Source of the DNA: Nymphaea colorata
Lineage: Eukaryota; Streptophyta; Magnoliopsida; Nymphaeales; Nymphaeaceae
Assembly: GCF_008831285.2 (NCBI RefSeq)
Contig: NC_045146.1
Span: 22,647,703 to 22,711,702, forward strand
DNA length: 64,000 bases
Direction of reading: 5' to 3'
Both the position numbers and the translations under genes were made by a program. Each line of letters begins with the position of its first letter. The stretch's first letter is position 1. This document shows positions 41,701-54,700 of this stretch, in pieces. The notes beneath the pieces are model-generated. The model was not told the DNA's origin. It saw nothing but the letters and a program-made list of their open reading frames with translations, and ran no database searches.

Positions 41701-43124
41701 GAACTGGATGTTCTTGCACTATTGAGAAGCACCTACATTCAATTTGATTAAATGCAGCAGGGTTCATTCCCAATTTAACTAACTAAAAGATGGAGATATG
41801 AAAAAAAGGAAAAACAAAACAGAGTAACGGAGGTTAAAGCTACATGAAGCATTAGGACTATATACCATATGCAAACGACATATCAAATAACGTTATCGGC
41901 AAGAGGAATAGAGGAGAATAACTCAGCCTGTCGTTGATCAAAGCAGTACTTAAGCTAGGTCAGAAAGCGATAGCTTGTTTCGTGCCTAGTGTGGATATTG
42001 GAGCAACGAGAGGGAAGACTTCCCACGATTGAAGGAAACCAACTAGAAGAGGTTCCTCATTTCATATTCACAAGGCCTGCATGCAGTTCCAAACTAGATA
42101 TAGAAGAGAGAAAAATGTCCATAGCAGCTGCACGGACTATAATAACATTGAGACCGAATCTAGGATTTATATCATTCTCCGGTACGAAACTAGTGATGTC
42201 GAAATAACTTTTACACACAACTCTGTTTACTTACTGGCAAGCAACCCTTGATACCTCATTGATAATTCCTCTGTCACGTACTAGCTAAAGCTTAAGCACG
42301 TTTCTTCAAATTTCTAAGAGAACTCATCCAAAGAGAAAATTGAGAAAACGCAATGATTCAGGCACCAGAATACGTCTTCTCTGTAAGCTCCCGTCAATTA
42401 CTCTTACCAATTCTTTTTCCTAACACAGTGATAATTATTCTGAATTTTCTGTGAGAATAAAAAGATCAAGACACCAAGAAGAACATCGACCGCCTGACCG
42501 CGGTTGGCCTTAAGACCTACAAGTTGAATTGGTTCAGGAGTTCGATACACCGTGTCCACCCCTTGGTGTAAACTAGCATGGCTCCGCAAAACCGCATCAT
42601 GCCAATCAAAGGAAAAAAAGGGGCTAACGAGCCATCTCCAATCATTAACATACAATGGTATTCTTTTCTGAACATAGCTTTTTCCTTCATTCAACTAAAG
42701 CCCTGCCTGGACATCCATATCGATCGAGTAAAACAAGCATCAAAATTGATCACTGGAGACATCGTTACCCAAAAACATCGACTGCGCATGTGTGTGTGTG
42801 TGCGCTGTGAGGGAGAGGGACTAAGACTCACGGCAAGGCAAATGGATGGACGATCAGAGAGACGCGGTGAGGTGTGTAGTAACGAATTATCTCTTTGAGG
42901 TAGGGCCATGAGTCTCTGCTATCGGGGCAAAGCGGGTCGAAGAAGGCCTCGATGATGACGGAGCCGGGTTTGATGCTGTGCCCTTTGTACAGGAAACCGT
43001 CATACTCTGAGGGGATGATGACCTGACCTCTCGCACTCCACAGCAGAGAGGAACTGCAGAGGCAGATGAAGACGAAGATCATGGGACGAAGACGGACCTG
43101 AATTTCACCCTTCCTGCCCACCAT
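38722..43124 (-). CDS. DsbA/thioredoxin-fold secretory protein
   Basis: Exons in transcript order: 43124-42832, 41442-41340, 39123-38962, 38883-38722; total 239 aa. A hydrophobic stretch at residues 15-31 (MIFVFICLCSSSLLWSARG) is a likely signal peptide, so the product probably enters the secretory pathway. The fold is shown by VIIEAFFDPLCPDSRDSWP (residues 56-74), a typical first strand and helix start, and by TGTPFFLVNG near the C-terminus with the cis-Pro position of thioredoxins. It resembles Arabidopsis 'thioredoxin superfamily' proteins At1g20225 and At1g76020. The active-site CXXC is replaced by CPDS, so a dithiol oxidoreductase role is unlikely. The open frame runs 15 codons further upstream, but no other ATG lies there. 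Intron 2 carries an 0.9-kb transposon. Exon 1 is GC-rich compared with the others. Confidence 0.92.
40179..41061. mobile_element. 0.9-kb non-autonomous DNA transposon with GCCTAGGCG words, in an intron
   Basis: The left end CTTAGTTGTCAAAGCGTC is matched by the reverse complement of the right end (CTTAGTTGTTAAGGCGTA). Next to each end are clusters of GCCTAGGCG/GGCGCCTAG-like words. The centre is AT-rich and has no open frame of note. It lies in intron 2 (39124-41339) of the thioredoxin-fold gene. A related copy is at about 56130-56990. A target-site duplication could not be set with confidence. Confidence 0.65.
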
Positions 43125-43865
43125 CGCTTCCTCTCTCTCTACCTCTCTCTTTTCGACGGTCCAACACACTTGCAGCCAACCGACCGTGCACCAACTGATA
43201 AGGAGATAGATCCACCATTATTCTGCTTGGTGATTAAGGACCATGATGTCCATTTTTGTGGGCATACGCACTTCCTATGTACAATCTCAATGCTTGCGTT
43301 TCTTTCCGAAGTAAGTTTTACTAATATATTAGAAATATAATAAACAATCGGACGACAAACTGTCATCAAATATAAAACGACAACAGCAAAAAGGGGAAGA
43401 CATGCACAAGAGTGAAAGGAATCCGGAAGAGGCTGCAGAACGAGGCGAGAGTTTTATATATTTTGTAGCATATAAGATATTGGCAGTGCATGAAGTTTAT
43501 GTATTAAAAGAAAACTAAACATTCGTAAATTTAATGATAAAAGATTATAATACTGAAAAATGATGCAGTTAATGTTTTTTGACTCCCAAGTTATCTGAAA
43601 TTCACTTCAGGCACTTACTTGAAAAGTGATGCCTTTATTTAAAAATTCACAAAGAGTAGTTCCATGTTTAAAATTATAAGAAAAAAGTGACCCAACAATG
43701 AGAATTTCCATACTAGCTTTCTGTATTTTTCACCTATCATTTATCCACTGTTAATAGGTCCACCGCTATATGTAAATCAGAAACATGTTTTCTATTATCT
43801 GAAAAATTAGTTGGCTGCACACAATGTTAAAGAATCAAGATTACATGCTATTTTTAGTTACTTCC

Positions 43866-43866
43866 A

Positions 43867-43937
<71 letters not shown>
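43866..43937. repeat. (TA)n microsatellite with two TACATA interruptions
   Basis: About 35 TA units, interrupted by C at two places. It lies upstream of the thioredoxin-fold gene. Confidence 0.95.
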
Positions 43938-43939
<2 letters not shown>

Positions 43940-45500
43940 CAACTTACCGGACAAGTTAAAACAGCGTTAGTAAACTGCTTTGAAATCAAAATCATGTCAT
44001 CTTGAAAGAGGTGTTACTTGTTTGGTGGAAATTGAACGCAATAAACGCAATCGAGCAAAAAGTAACAAAAGACTCAATGTAGATCATATTTGTGTCTCCA
44101 ATCCTTGTACACACGTTATGTCAATAATTTCTAGTTTAACTTAAAATAAAAAGAGTCACTGGTTCCATTTTCGATTGCATTGGAGTTCTTGCCAATGTCC
44201 TTATCGGGATGAAAATGGTTGGAATTTTGCTTCAAAAGTTTATACGAACAAATCGTCTGTTGCATTAATGAATTTTGAAGAACTCAATGCACTCGCATCA
44301 TTTGTAAGAAGAACACATAACAACAATATACTGTTGTTTTGGGAAACATATGATAATTATGTCCAACGTTTGAGTGTTGGATTGAGAAATAAAATCCAAC
44401 ACGACATCATATTAATTTCCTAGAGCAAAGAACGTAATATTTTCAGGAACCAACTTCTTATTTAATTAGACGTACTTACTCTTGGAAGGGGAGAAATGAT
44501 GGGAAAGGAGTATGGTTGAGGAAGAACTAAGAAAATGCAAAAAGGTTATCAATTGTTCATGCCTTCAAAAACTTTATAAAACCAACCTCTTTTGGTCGCC
44601 AGCAATGTTTGATCCTCCATCCCTTCCCGTGGCAGAATTTATATCATTCACTTTCCTTTAAATCTCGAGTTTTTCCTTCTCTTGCATTTCTTTTCGTTTC
44701 GGATCAACAAAGCAAATTTTCTCCGTTGGCTTCTCTCAAATTCAATTGCATCTTCCTAGCAGATATTTTTCCCTTCCAAGCTAATGAGTTCGCGAGTTGT
44801 TAGCCTCAAGTTCTTAACTGGTCGCAAAAGTCTTGCTCCATACCTTCTGACGCACGTTTGATGCTCAAATGAATCTTTAACTCTACATCCAATGTTTGAT
44901 GTTTCCGTAAACTCAGTTTTTTGGCCTATCGAGGCAAACAATCATGGAGAACTTAAAAGATTGTGCTAACAACGAGAGTTATTTGCATTCTCCGCGATGT
45001 AAAGTTTGATATTATGCCTATAGAGACATTTAGCAACAGAAAAACTAATACAGATTTCTGTAAATTTATGTAGAAGATTGAGTTAGATTCATACAATACT
45101 ATATATTACATGAATCTGCTCCTCCAATCTTTACGACAGATTTTACGAAATACTGTGCTAGTCTTCCTTCTGCCAAATGCCTCCAAAAGTATGGTGATTT
45201 GGCGATGGGTTGGAGAGTCCAAAGGCAACTTACCAACTTCGCTTCAGTAGATCAAGTGCAGCAGAGTGCCGACAATGCTGAGATGCGCCTTCTCTCCTGG
45301 TGGCTAGAAAGCAAACAAGAAGACAATACCCAATTTTAGTAATCTCTAACAATAAAGGATGGTGGAGGTTACTAAAACCACCATAAAGTGGCAGCTATTT
45401 TGCAGAAGAGGACAAGGAGCATGGTTTTGAATTACATGCCTTCAACAGACTGTGGTTACTCGACATGCAAAGGAAGACAAACACTGGTTCTGAAAAGGGT

Positions 45501-45607
45501 GAGATGATTTTGGTTTTCTCTTCCAGCTTTTTCTGTTCTTCTGTGTATAGTTTGATTTTCTGTTGTTGGGCCTCTGAGATGATTTTGGTTTTCTCTTCCA
45601 GCTTTTT
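45501..45607. repeat. Exact 32-bp direct repeat, period 75 bp
   Basis: The same 32 bases, starting GAGATGATTTTGG and ending CCAGCTTTTT, occur at 45501-45532 and 45576-45607. On the minus strand each copy encodes KKLEEKTKIIS, so the open frame 45637-45395 contains a repeated Lys/Glu-rich heptad-like segment. The period is 25 codons, so the duplication keeps the frame. Confidence 0.8.
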
Positions 45608-45884
45608 GTTGCTATCATTTTCGAGTGGATGGTCCATTAAAATAAGTAGATTTGTGGGGAAAGGGATCCATCCATGGCCTCGCGTTTTTTACCCACTTTA
45701 AATTACAGCAAGACAAATGATATATGGCAAAAAATTTAGCCAGTAGAATGGACATCTCTAGGTTGGTAGAACTTTGTGGGTGCATAAATCATGGGTTTTC
45801 AGGAATTAATTTATTGTAATGTGTCTAGAAGATTGTGACGGCGCAGCATTTCCTTCTTCTCAGCTGTCGGTCTCTTTCTCTCTC

Positions 45885-46293
<409 letters not shown>

Positions 46294-46390
46294 AATAAAC
46301 GTGACTCTCATGGGGATGATCTGGGATGGGAGATTTTTCTTGGTGATCATCAAACTGCCTTCATCGCCACCCTCACCTAACTCCACCATT

Positions 46391-46647
46391 GGGATGTAAC
46401 TAATGAATGGGATGCATCAATATGAATTCGAATTCGTTTAGTTGGATTTGGTAAAACTATTCGGATACGAGTAAAGTCTAATTTCAATTTTTGGTCGGAT
46501 TTTGAATTATGTTGTTGATATCTGACTGGGACCTAATAATGATCCTACCCCAAAATGTAAAAGTCCGAATTGGAGACCAAATCAGATTAAATCGAGTCTG
46601 GTAAAAGTGAGATCCGGTCCGAATTCGAACCTTTGAAAGACATCCCT
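46391..46647. mobile_element. MITE-like element with GGGATGT/ACATCCC ends
   Basis: The outermost bases GGGATGT (46391) and ACATCCC (46641-46647) are inverted. The inside is rich in GAATTCGAA, GGATTT and ATCCGGTCCGAATT words that face each other. About 257 bp, no coding capacity. It ends about 300 bp before the MATE start codon, so it lies in or near that promoter. Confidence 0.5.
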
Positions 46648-46876
46648 ACCGACCAACAACGCTCGCGGCAACGACAGTGATACCCACGAGAAGTCTGTTT
46701 TCCCCCCACGACCACGAGCTTCTCGTTTTTTATTATGTTCTTGCAGAAGACACACCAGATTGAACCTCCCAAGCTACCCTTCTTCTCAGCAACATTCATG
46801 GTGTCCCTTTACGTAGTTTACGCGATCGTCTTCTATTGGCTGCCATGTTTCCTACGTTTTTCCCACCATTAAGGCA

Positions 46877-46886
46877 TTTAAATAAA
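46877..46886 (+). promoter_or_regulatory. Candidate TATA box of the MATE gene
   Basis: TTTAAATAAA lies 75 bp before the MATE start codon. A TATA box here would give a start near 46910 and a leader of about 40 nt. This rests on sequence and distance only. Confidence 0.4.
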
Positions 46887-46951
46887 GCCCACGAGCAGCC
46901 TCGTAGTCTCGACGCAGGGGAGCAACTCTCCTTGTGAGTCTTCGAAGAAGG

Positions 46952-49188
46952 ATGGCACCACAGGGTGAGTCTGCCCTTCACAGACCTCTCCTAGAAACCC
47001 CTGATGAAGATGAGATCACTAGCGCAAAGCAGTTCTTCTCTCAGTATGCCGCCGAGAGCAAGAAGCTGTGGTACTTGGCGGGGCCTGCCATTTTCACAGC
47101 CGTTGCTCAGTACTCACTCGGTGCCATCACTCAAGTCTTTGCTGGACATCTCACCACTCTCGAACTCGACGCCGTCTCTACAGAGAACATGGTTATTGCG
47201 GGTCTGGCGTTTGGAATTATGGTCAGTAAATCAATCCCAACTTATGTATGCCTAAATTGAAATTCTTAAGGTGGTAATGATTAATGATTCAATCGTGGAA
47301 CCTCTGTTTGCGTGTACTGAAATATTCTTCATTTGATTTACAGATAGGAATGGGCAGTGCTTTGGAGACGCTCTGTGGGCAAGCTTATGGAGCAAATCAG
47401 CTCAGTATGCTTGGTGTGTATATGCAGCGTTCCTGGGTCATACTGAACACGACCTGTCTGATCCTGCTCCCCATCTACATATTTGCTTACCACATTCTTC
47501 GATTCTTTGGGGAAGAGGAAGAAATCTCAAGGATGGCGGCGAGGTTTGCCTTGTACATGATACCCCAACTCTTTGCTTATGGCTGCAACTTCCCTCTACA
47601 GAAATTTCTGCAGTCACAGAGCAAGGTCATGACCATGGCCTGGATATCAGGGGTGGCAATGCTCTTCCACATCTTTCTGAGTTGGTTGTTCATAGTGCAG
47701 TTTCAGTGGGGACTGCCTGGAGCGGCAGCTTCACTGAACATCTCATGGTGGATTGTGGTGCTGGGGCAGTTTATCTACATACTCTTGGGATACTGCCCAG
47801 GCGCTTGGACAGGTTTTACATGGGGTGCTTTTCGTGGTCTCGGCGCCTTTGCTCGGCTTTCGATTGCTTCGGCCATCATGCTCTGGTAATTGAGCACTAA
47901 CCAAACCTATATTTTGTTCAATAGTGAAGGTTTATTGCTCTCTGAGTGCATCTGGAAGGTTCATATATGCAATACTGTACTCTCTTCTTAAGTGTGTGGT
48001 GTTTGTTGTTTGGTTTTCTGCAGCTTAGAGTTCTGGTACTACATGCTATTAGTCGTCTTGGCTGGACGGTTAAAGAATGCTGAAGTAGCAGTAGCAGCTA
48101 TATCCATATGGTAACTCTTCTGAGCAGAAGATTATGCCTACGAATCATAATTTCTAATCTAATGAGTACTTAACAGATCCATACTCATTTCTGCAAATGT
48201 CGATATGCAGCATCAATCTCAGTGGATGGGAAATCATGATATTCCTGGGATTCAATGCAGCTATAAGGCAAGTCCTAAATCCTCATATACCTTTTCAATT
48301 TCTAGAACCGACAAAGGTGAAGCAAGAGTGACCAATTGATTTGTTATTGCGAAATCTTTTCAGTGTGAGGATCTCCAACGAGCTTGGTGCAGGGAGACCA
48401 AGGGCAGCGAAGTTCTCGATATTGGTGGTAGTGGTATCTGCAGCAAGCATTGGCATCGCTTTCATGGCGCTCGTATTGATTCTAAGAAATGTATACCCGA
48501 TTCCCTTCACTAACAGTAAGGAGGTGCAAGAGGTTGTCTCCAACCTTGCTGTCTTGTTCGCCTTGGCGTTGCTCCTCAATAGTGTCCAACCAGTTCTTTC
48601 AGGTCAGTAAAAGACCTTTGTGGTACAGATGGAAGTGATACGTTCAGCCTTCTTGATAGTCTAAACCGCCTTCTTTTTGCACTGTAGGTGTTGCCGTAGG
48701 AGCAGGTTGGCAGTGGTTGGTAGCGTATATAAACTTGGGCTGCTATTACATTGTTGGTCTTCCTCTTGGCTTCTTCTTGGGCTCCAAGTTGAACCTTGGA
48801 GTAAAGGTGAGACGTATGAAAGAATTGTCACATTGAATTGTATAATTGATAGCCCTTCAAAAGTTCTCGAAAACTGAATCCTCTCACCTATTTGTATACT
48901 TATAGCTCAAATTTTATTTGTGTAAATTTATTGTACAGGGGATATGGAGTGGAATGATTACCGGTGTTGGTCTCCAAACACTTGTTTTGACAGGCATTAC
49001 ATTAGCAACGAACTGGAAAAAGGAGGTAACACATAAGTTTCTGCTTAATTTTTTTTATTATGAGTGTCTGTTAGTTCCAACCCAGACCATAATCCATTCA
49101 CATATTGGTGTTGCAGGCTGCACAAGCCGAATCCCGGATAAGGAAATGGGGTGGAGTGGGCATGTCAAAGAATGATGAAGAGGTATAG
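46952..49188 (+). CDS. MATE efflux transporter (DETOXIFICATION family)
   Basis: Cation antiporter-type carrier that exports or sequesters organic compounds such as flavonoids, alkaloids or xenobiotics. Exons: 46952-47221, 47344-47885, 48024-48110, 48211-48267, 48364-48602, 48688-48806, 48939-49025, 49117-49188; total 490 aa, normal for plant MATEs with 12 membrane helices. Seen: an acidic N-terminal tail, [19 protein letters not shown] (helix 1), [15 protein letters not shown] (residues 93-107), the family's [12 protein letters not shown] segment, [20 protein letters not shown], and a C-terminal SRIRKWGG. The overall pattern fits the DTX27-35/TT12-like branch of plant MATEs, but substrate and membrane (tonoplast or plasma membrane) cannot be read from the sequence. 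The start is the first ATG; the frame extends upstream only from a GTG. Intron 4 uses a GC donor (AG/GCAAGT). A possible TATA box lies 75 bp upstream. Confidence 0.95.
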
Positions 49189-49512
49189 TTTCGTCAGGTC
49201 CTCTGCAACATAAGTGGAATTTGCAAAGCTGATTGAAACAAGCATTCATATTTTCAGAAGCTGCCGTGTTTCTTTATCTAACGAAATTTCCTTGTGGTTT
49301 GTGGTGGATGACAGAATGGTACAGAAAACAACCACAAACCGTTCTTAGCTTAAGATATCGAACAGCTTTTCTGTGGTGGCCTCTAATGAAGAAACATTAT
49401 CTTGGTTCCTTCATCGCTTAGACAGACCACTGCCCCATATGAAAGAAGAAGGCATACGCAAAGATGTACCAGTCTTCTCTTTTTGATGTTAGAACCAATA
49501 AAAAAAGGCGGA

Positions 49513-49513
<1 letters not shown>

Positions 49514-49575
<62 letters not shown>
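49514..49575. repeat. (CT)n microsatellite
   Basis: About 30 uninterrupted CT units, 330 bp after the MATE stop codon. Confidence 0.95.
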
Positions 49576-49578
<3 letters not shown>

Positions 49579-50225
49579 CTTCTGATGTAGCTTTAGATCC
49601 CATGATCGTAGGAAGGTTTGCATTTACTTCCACCTAGTCAGGTGGTTCAGAGTTTTTTACTTTAGCTGTGTGGCTCTTGCACCCGTTGTAAGTGAAGCTT
49701 GCATTAAATTGCTATGAGGTACTGTACAACATTCTTCATCAATACAAATATTTTCGTGCGTTGCTCCTTCCGTGATTTGGTTAGAATTGGTTGCTCCAAG
49801 TTTCAATCCTTCTTATTCCTTTGCCAAATAAACGAGAAAGAAGACAGCTGAAACTGGGAAGAAGGCCTTAGCAGATGTGAAGGAGGGAAGTTGTTTTCCT
49901 CCCATTGTGAACTTCTTTGATAAGTGAAACATATACTCGAGAGGAACTACAAGAGAAATTGCATAAATGGCAACAGAAGCCGATGCTTGTGGCATCACCG
50001 ATTTTGTAGTCGTTGAAACAATTCAAATTTTGTGTAGCTTTGCAGTTTGTACTTTGTACACAGTTCATTCAAATCACGGATTCAATCACGGTATGAAGCA
50101 GAATCTTCCACTCAAATGAGAGTTTAAATCATATTCATCGAGGTAGAATCGATATAAACCAATGAGGCAAGGTCATGATAGACTTGCGCCATTGCTTCCC
50201 CATTGCAGCTTAAAGATTGGTTATC

Positions 50226-50227
<2 letters not shown>

Positions 50228-50268
<41 letters not shown>
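50228..50268. repeat. (TA)n microsatellite
   Basis: About 20 TA units in the MATE-CCT7 intergenic region. Confidence 0.95.
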
Positions 50269-50270
<2 letters not shown>

Positions 50271-51727
50271 CGTCCTACTTATAAAGTACACTGAGGACCA
50301 TGGAACCTTAAAAAAAAGGGCCCCTGGAGCGGTCATACGGCATATGCCATATGGCATCACCTTAAATTTACCAAAAAATTGAGGTTTATAATCACAAGGA
50401 GCATAAGCTTTGTGACTAGATCTTGACTCTTGAAAAAGACCATACTTGGTAAACAGAAATCATCGACTTTATAGCAGGTAGGATATTTTGGCAAATATTG
50501 ATCCATTTAAAAGAAATGTAAGTTTCTTAAGCTCAAAACATAAGGATGGCGAACCAAATGAGCTAAAAATTAAACGTAAAATGTTCCACATTACCTTAGA
50601 TCCGGCCCAAGATGCTTCCTGGAACATTTTCCTCAGCTTAATGTCTTTGGTTTGTTTCAAAACCTGTCATTCTAGTTATAGGTTGGAGTCATCTTTTGTT
50701 GATTGAAGAGATTATGATACCTTGCTTTGCATTTTCAAGTCTACGTCCTAAAAATCCACATCCTTGTAGTCAAAACTAAAGAGGGAGTTTCAGTCATACC
50801 CCTTGCTCAAACTGCAATGATGTGCATTATACCGACTCTGATAATATGCGTTTGGATGGAAGACTCCTTGTTTGAAATAGGTAAAAGAATTTAATGTAGC
50901 CAAAGTTTGCTATAAATTGAACCGATTGACCCATGTTTTTTTTTTTAAGGAATATGACTTATGGTTTCTCATCATCAATAAAGGATGTCTTTCAAATTTA
51001 TTAACACGACGGAAAAAAGTGGGGTCCAGCCAAAAGCAATCAAACTTGTTCAAATCAAAGATTCCTATTTAAAGTACATGGACACTTTGCCCTCAAATTG
51101 GTCAGCCACTTGCAGGAAACAAAACCAGAAAAACCTTAGGTTATTGGATCCGTAGGGTTCAGCACACGCAGTTAAAATGGCAGGCTGTGAACGCTATAAC
51201 AGTATACTACCCTTCCCCGACATCAACTCCATGGACCATCGGTGGTAGGTAGTAATAAGTGATCATTCCCGGCACACATCCAGTTTATCAGTTTTTCGTT
51301 TGGTTTCCCTTATAGTTTGACCCCTAAGCGGCCAAATATATTGCTTCAAGAAAATCAGAACATTTTGCAGGAAAAATAAAGTCCAGACGGAAGAAATTAA
51401 GCAATGCAGTTTGATTCTGAAGCAATCTCCAATCCAAGGCATTCAAGTTTGTCTCCGATGAACATTAATGAGCTAAATCTTGTTAAAACATAATATAGAC
51501 TTAGCAGGGTGAGGAGAAACCCCCAAAAAAGGGGGAAAAAAAGAGAAAATGAACTTGAAGAACATCTCACAGACCTAGAAAGTCACCAAAATAAAAGGTA
51601 AATATAAAAGATTCTGAACCAAAAAAATACAATGCTGTAAGCAGTCATTACTCTAATACAAAATTCTCGCTCACAAAAAAAAGCGGAGATAGTGAAACAC
51701 TGATCTGAATGTAGAGGTTTATGGAAA

Positions 51728-54700
51728 TCATCGCCTTCTCATGCCTCGGCCACGACCTCGGAAGGCTGTGCCACCCCGGCCTGCCATTGCATTTGCAGCA
51801 GCCTCACCTTGTGCACTCTCAGACTGCACCACATGAATAACTCACAAAGATCAAAAACAAAAATGTAACAATGCACATATACAATTAGGAAAACAAAGCG
51901 TGCTCTGTTGTGCATGAGAAACAATCCTCACATCCCATGCCATTTAGCAGCAGAGGACAAATCTGATGCCGAACCTGCTCTAAACCTTTAGTTAATTCCA
52001 GGTCTGAGATTTAGTCTGTGAAAACACAGATTGAGCACCATGCTACCATGATTGCATAAGAAAATCAATTGTTGCTCCTTTGAATTTGTCACTTCTTAAA
52101 ATGGACCATGATTTCTTCTAATTTTTTACAGTATTAGTTGAGTACATTACCTTTGGGTTTTTCACAGTCTCGTCCACACTAAGTATAAGACAAGCTGCCT
52201 CAGTAGCAGCATTTATTGCATTCATCTGCAATTGGATGCATATTAATTAGTTCACCTCCAACAAATGCCAAACTAATAACTCAGCATGCAAATTCACATA
52301 GAAACATTACCTTGACAACTGAGGGTTCCCATACAAAATTTGCAAACGAGTCTGCAATTCCACCAGTGTTGATGTCAACTCCATAAAGTGCACCATCCCC
52401 TGTAAGAGACGGTCATATCAGACACCTTTTTCTTTACAGACACAAACTAGTCAAAGGGAGTAAATAAAAATTAGAAATATGTAAACCAGATGATAGTGCA
52501 TGCTTCTGTCTGAGCTTGTTTAAAACATCAGTTGCATCAAAGCCAGCATTATCACACAACTGTCGTGGAATGACCTGCATAATTCAAGTAGTCGTTTATT
52601 CAAAAGAATCAAACAAATAACATGAACCTTGACGCATAAGAAGATTAAGCCACTCCACCACAGCATCAACACATCAGAGAAATTGGAAGGCGAGGTTACA
52701 TATAACAATAAATGCCTGGCCCTGTACCAACCAGTGATTGTGCAAAACTAGGACACATGCTTCTGCCCTATGATTTAAGTCATGAACGACAAAATGCCAG
52801 CACAAAAAATTGAGCAGCAGTGACAGTAGACTCTCTTGTTAAACATTTAGACAACAATTCAAAAAATAAAAACTGAAAAGTAGGAAAACCAGTTATAAGC
52901 TTTGAATAGAACAACCAAAGCTAGACCAAGAAACAGCTACAAATGAAATTAGGGCTGACTGTTATGCAGAACAATGATGTCTTCCCACATGACATACTAA
53001 ATGGTTTGGACTCATATGACCTACATATATTGGAAACTAAATTTGGTGAAAATCTTGTATAATCTGAAAAGTGAAAACCATATCCTGATAACTTACATCC
53101 CTAGGTAACACAAGGTATTGGGTATTATTGAATGTAATTAACCAAAAAATGGTCCTATAAAGAAAACAACCAACCTCAAGTGCTTTGGCGTATGAGTTTA
53201 TAAAAAGCTGTGACTTTCCAGCTATTGTCCGTGCATGCTGCCTCAAGTACTTACTGATTTCCATCTAACAAAACGAATAAAATAACTAAATAAGCTAGAA
53301 GAATCCTTTATTAGCTAAGCAGCCCAAGAAAACACTGTCAAGACAAAGAAAAGTACATCAATAGCACCGCCACCAGCCACAACAATAGAATTCTTTAGTG
53401 CTCTTCTAACAATCATTATAGCATCATGAAGACTTCGCTCTGCTTCTTCAATGAACTGAAACAGGTAGGATCAACAATGTCATTAAGAACTTCAAGAAAC
53501 AGATGCCAGCAACTGGTAATTCACAAAACTTTAAGAAAGCACGAACTTCAGTCAGAGACCAAGAAACCTATATGCTTCTATATGGAAAAAAAAAAGGAAA
53601 AGGTAAATTTTCAAAACTTTTTCTTTCCCATCAAATGAGAGACCTAAACCACTTCTATGGCTATATATTTGCTCAAAACGAAACAAACTTTCAAGGGATT
53701 TTGTCATTTCAATCAAGTGAATGCTGCCAACATTAATATAAAGTTATAAACGTATAATTATGCACATATATCCATTTATAGACAATCCATTGTTGGAAAC
53801 ATCTTGTAAGTGTTTGAACATCGAACTATAATTGATTTCTTTTGAACAAATTTTAGATATTATTTGCAAAACTTTTTACAAGCTGTCACATTTTAAAAGG
53901 AACTTTTCTGTCAAACGCCTCTTCATATTCCTCTACATCCTGCATGCTGCAAAGGCTTCAAGCATAAGGAAGCAGTAACCATGCAGCCAGCATATACTTT
54001 CACATGCAAACCAAGACTTGAACAACTTCACTCATGATGTGAAGTAAAACACAATTTTCAACACCTGATCTGCTCCACCACGTAGAACGATTGTTGCTGT
54101 TTGACCAGAAGGACAACCACTGAAGATATTGAACCTCTCATTTCCAACTTGTCGTTCTTCAAATACCTCACAAGAGCCAAGGACCTAATGGACAACATGC
54201 AGATACTTATTAATTAGTGAACACACCTTTATCAGGTGTAGAAAAATCATGAATATCAGTTTCTCCAAGTGACATCATAATTGGAGATGGATGCATTAAG
54301 GATTCCCACTCAGCAAGAGACCTCATTAACAATGTTGTTCACAGTTGTCTGTACAGTAGCACCAGTTGCAGCAGCAACACGTTGCAGATCATCTTCAGTC
54401 ACACGGCCAGCGCAAAAAATATCTCGATCAGCAAAATACTGCAAACCACGTTACACATTAATTTATTTTTTTGATATTGTATCAATTACATTTACTTTGA
54501 CTAATAGCAAAAGATACCTGTGTTGCTAAATCACCAATAGCCAACCTTGAAAGCACAATCTTTGCTCCACTTTGAACACATTTGTCTAGTTTATCATATA
54601 TAATATTCCACTCAGCATCAACAATTGATTGATATTGTGATGGATCTGACAGTCTATAAACAGAAGAGTAATCAACATTCACACTTTCAGGTTCAATCAA

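Larger units (their letters stand above)
49189..51727. other. Convergent intergenic region, no further gene seen
   Basis: It lies between the 3' ends of the MATE (+) and CCT7 (-) genes. It holds a long (CT)n run, probably in or just past the MATE 3' UTR, and a (TA)n tract. Short open frames here (all 80 aa or less) show no domain. Confidence 0.55.

Noticed and set aside
43125-43169. Earlier start for the thioredoxin-fold protein
   Set aside because: The upstream frame opens at GTG; the first ATG is at 43124.
44175-44423. Possible retrotransposon gag fragment (82 aa)
   Set aside because: The similarity to gag (WETYDNYVQRL) is short and vague, with no protease, RT or LTR nearby.
46934-46951. 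Earlier start for the MATE protein
   Set aside because: The frame opens at GTG; the first ATG is at 46952, 75 bp after a TATA-like box.
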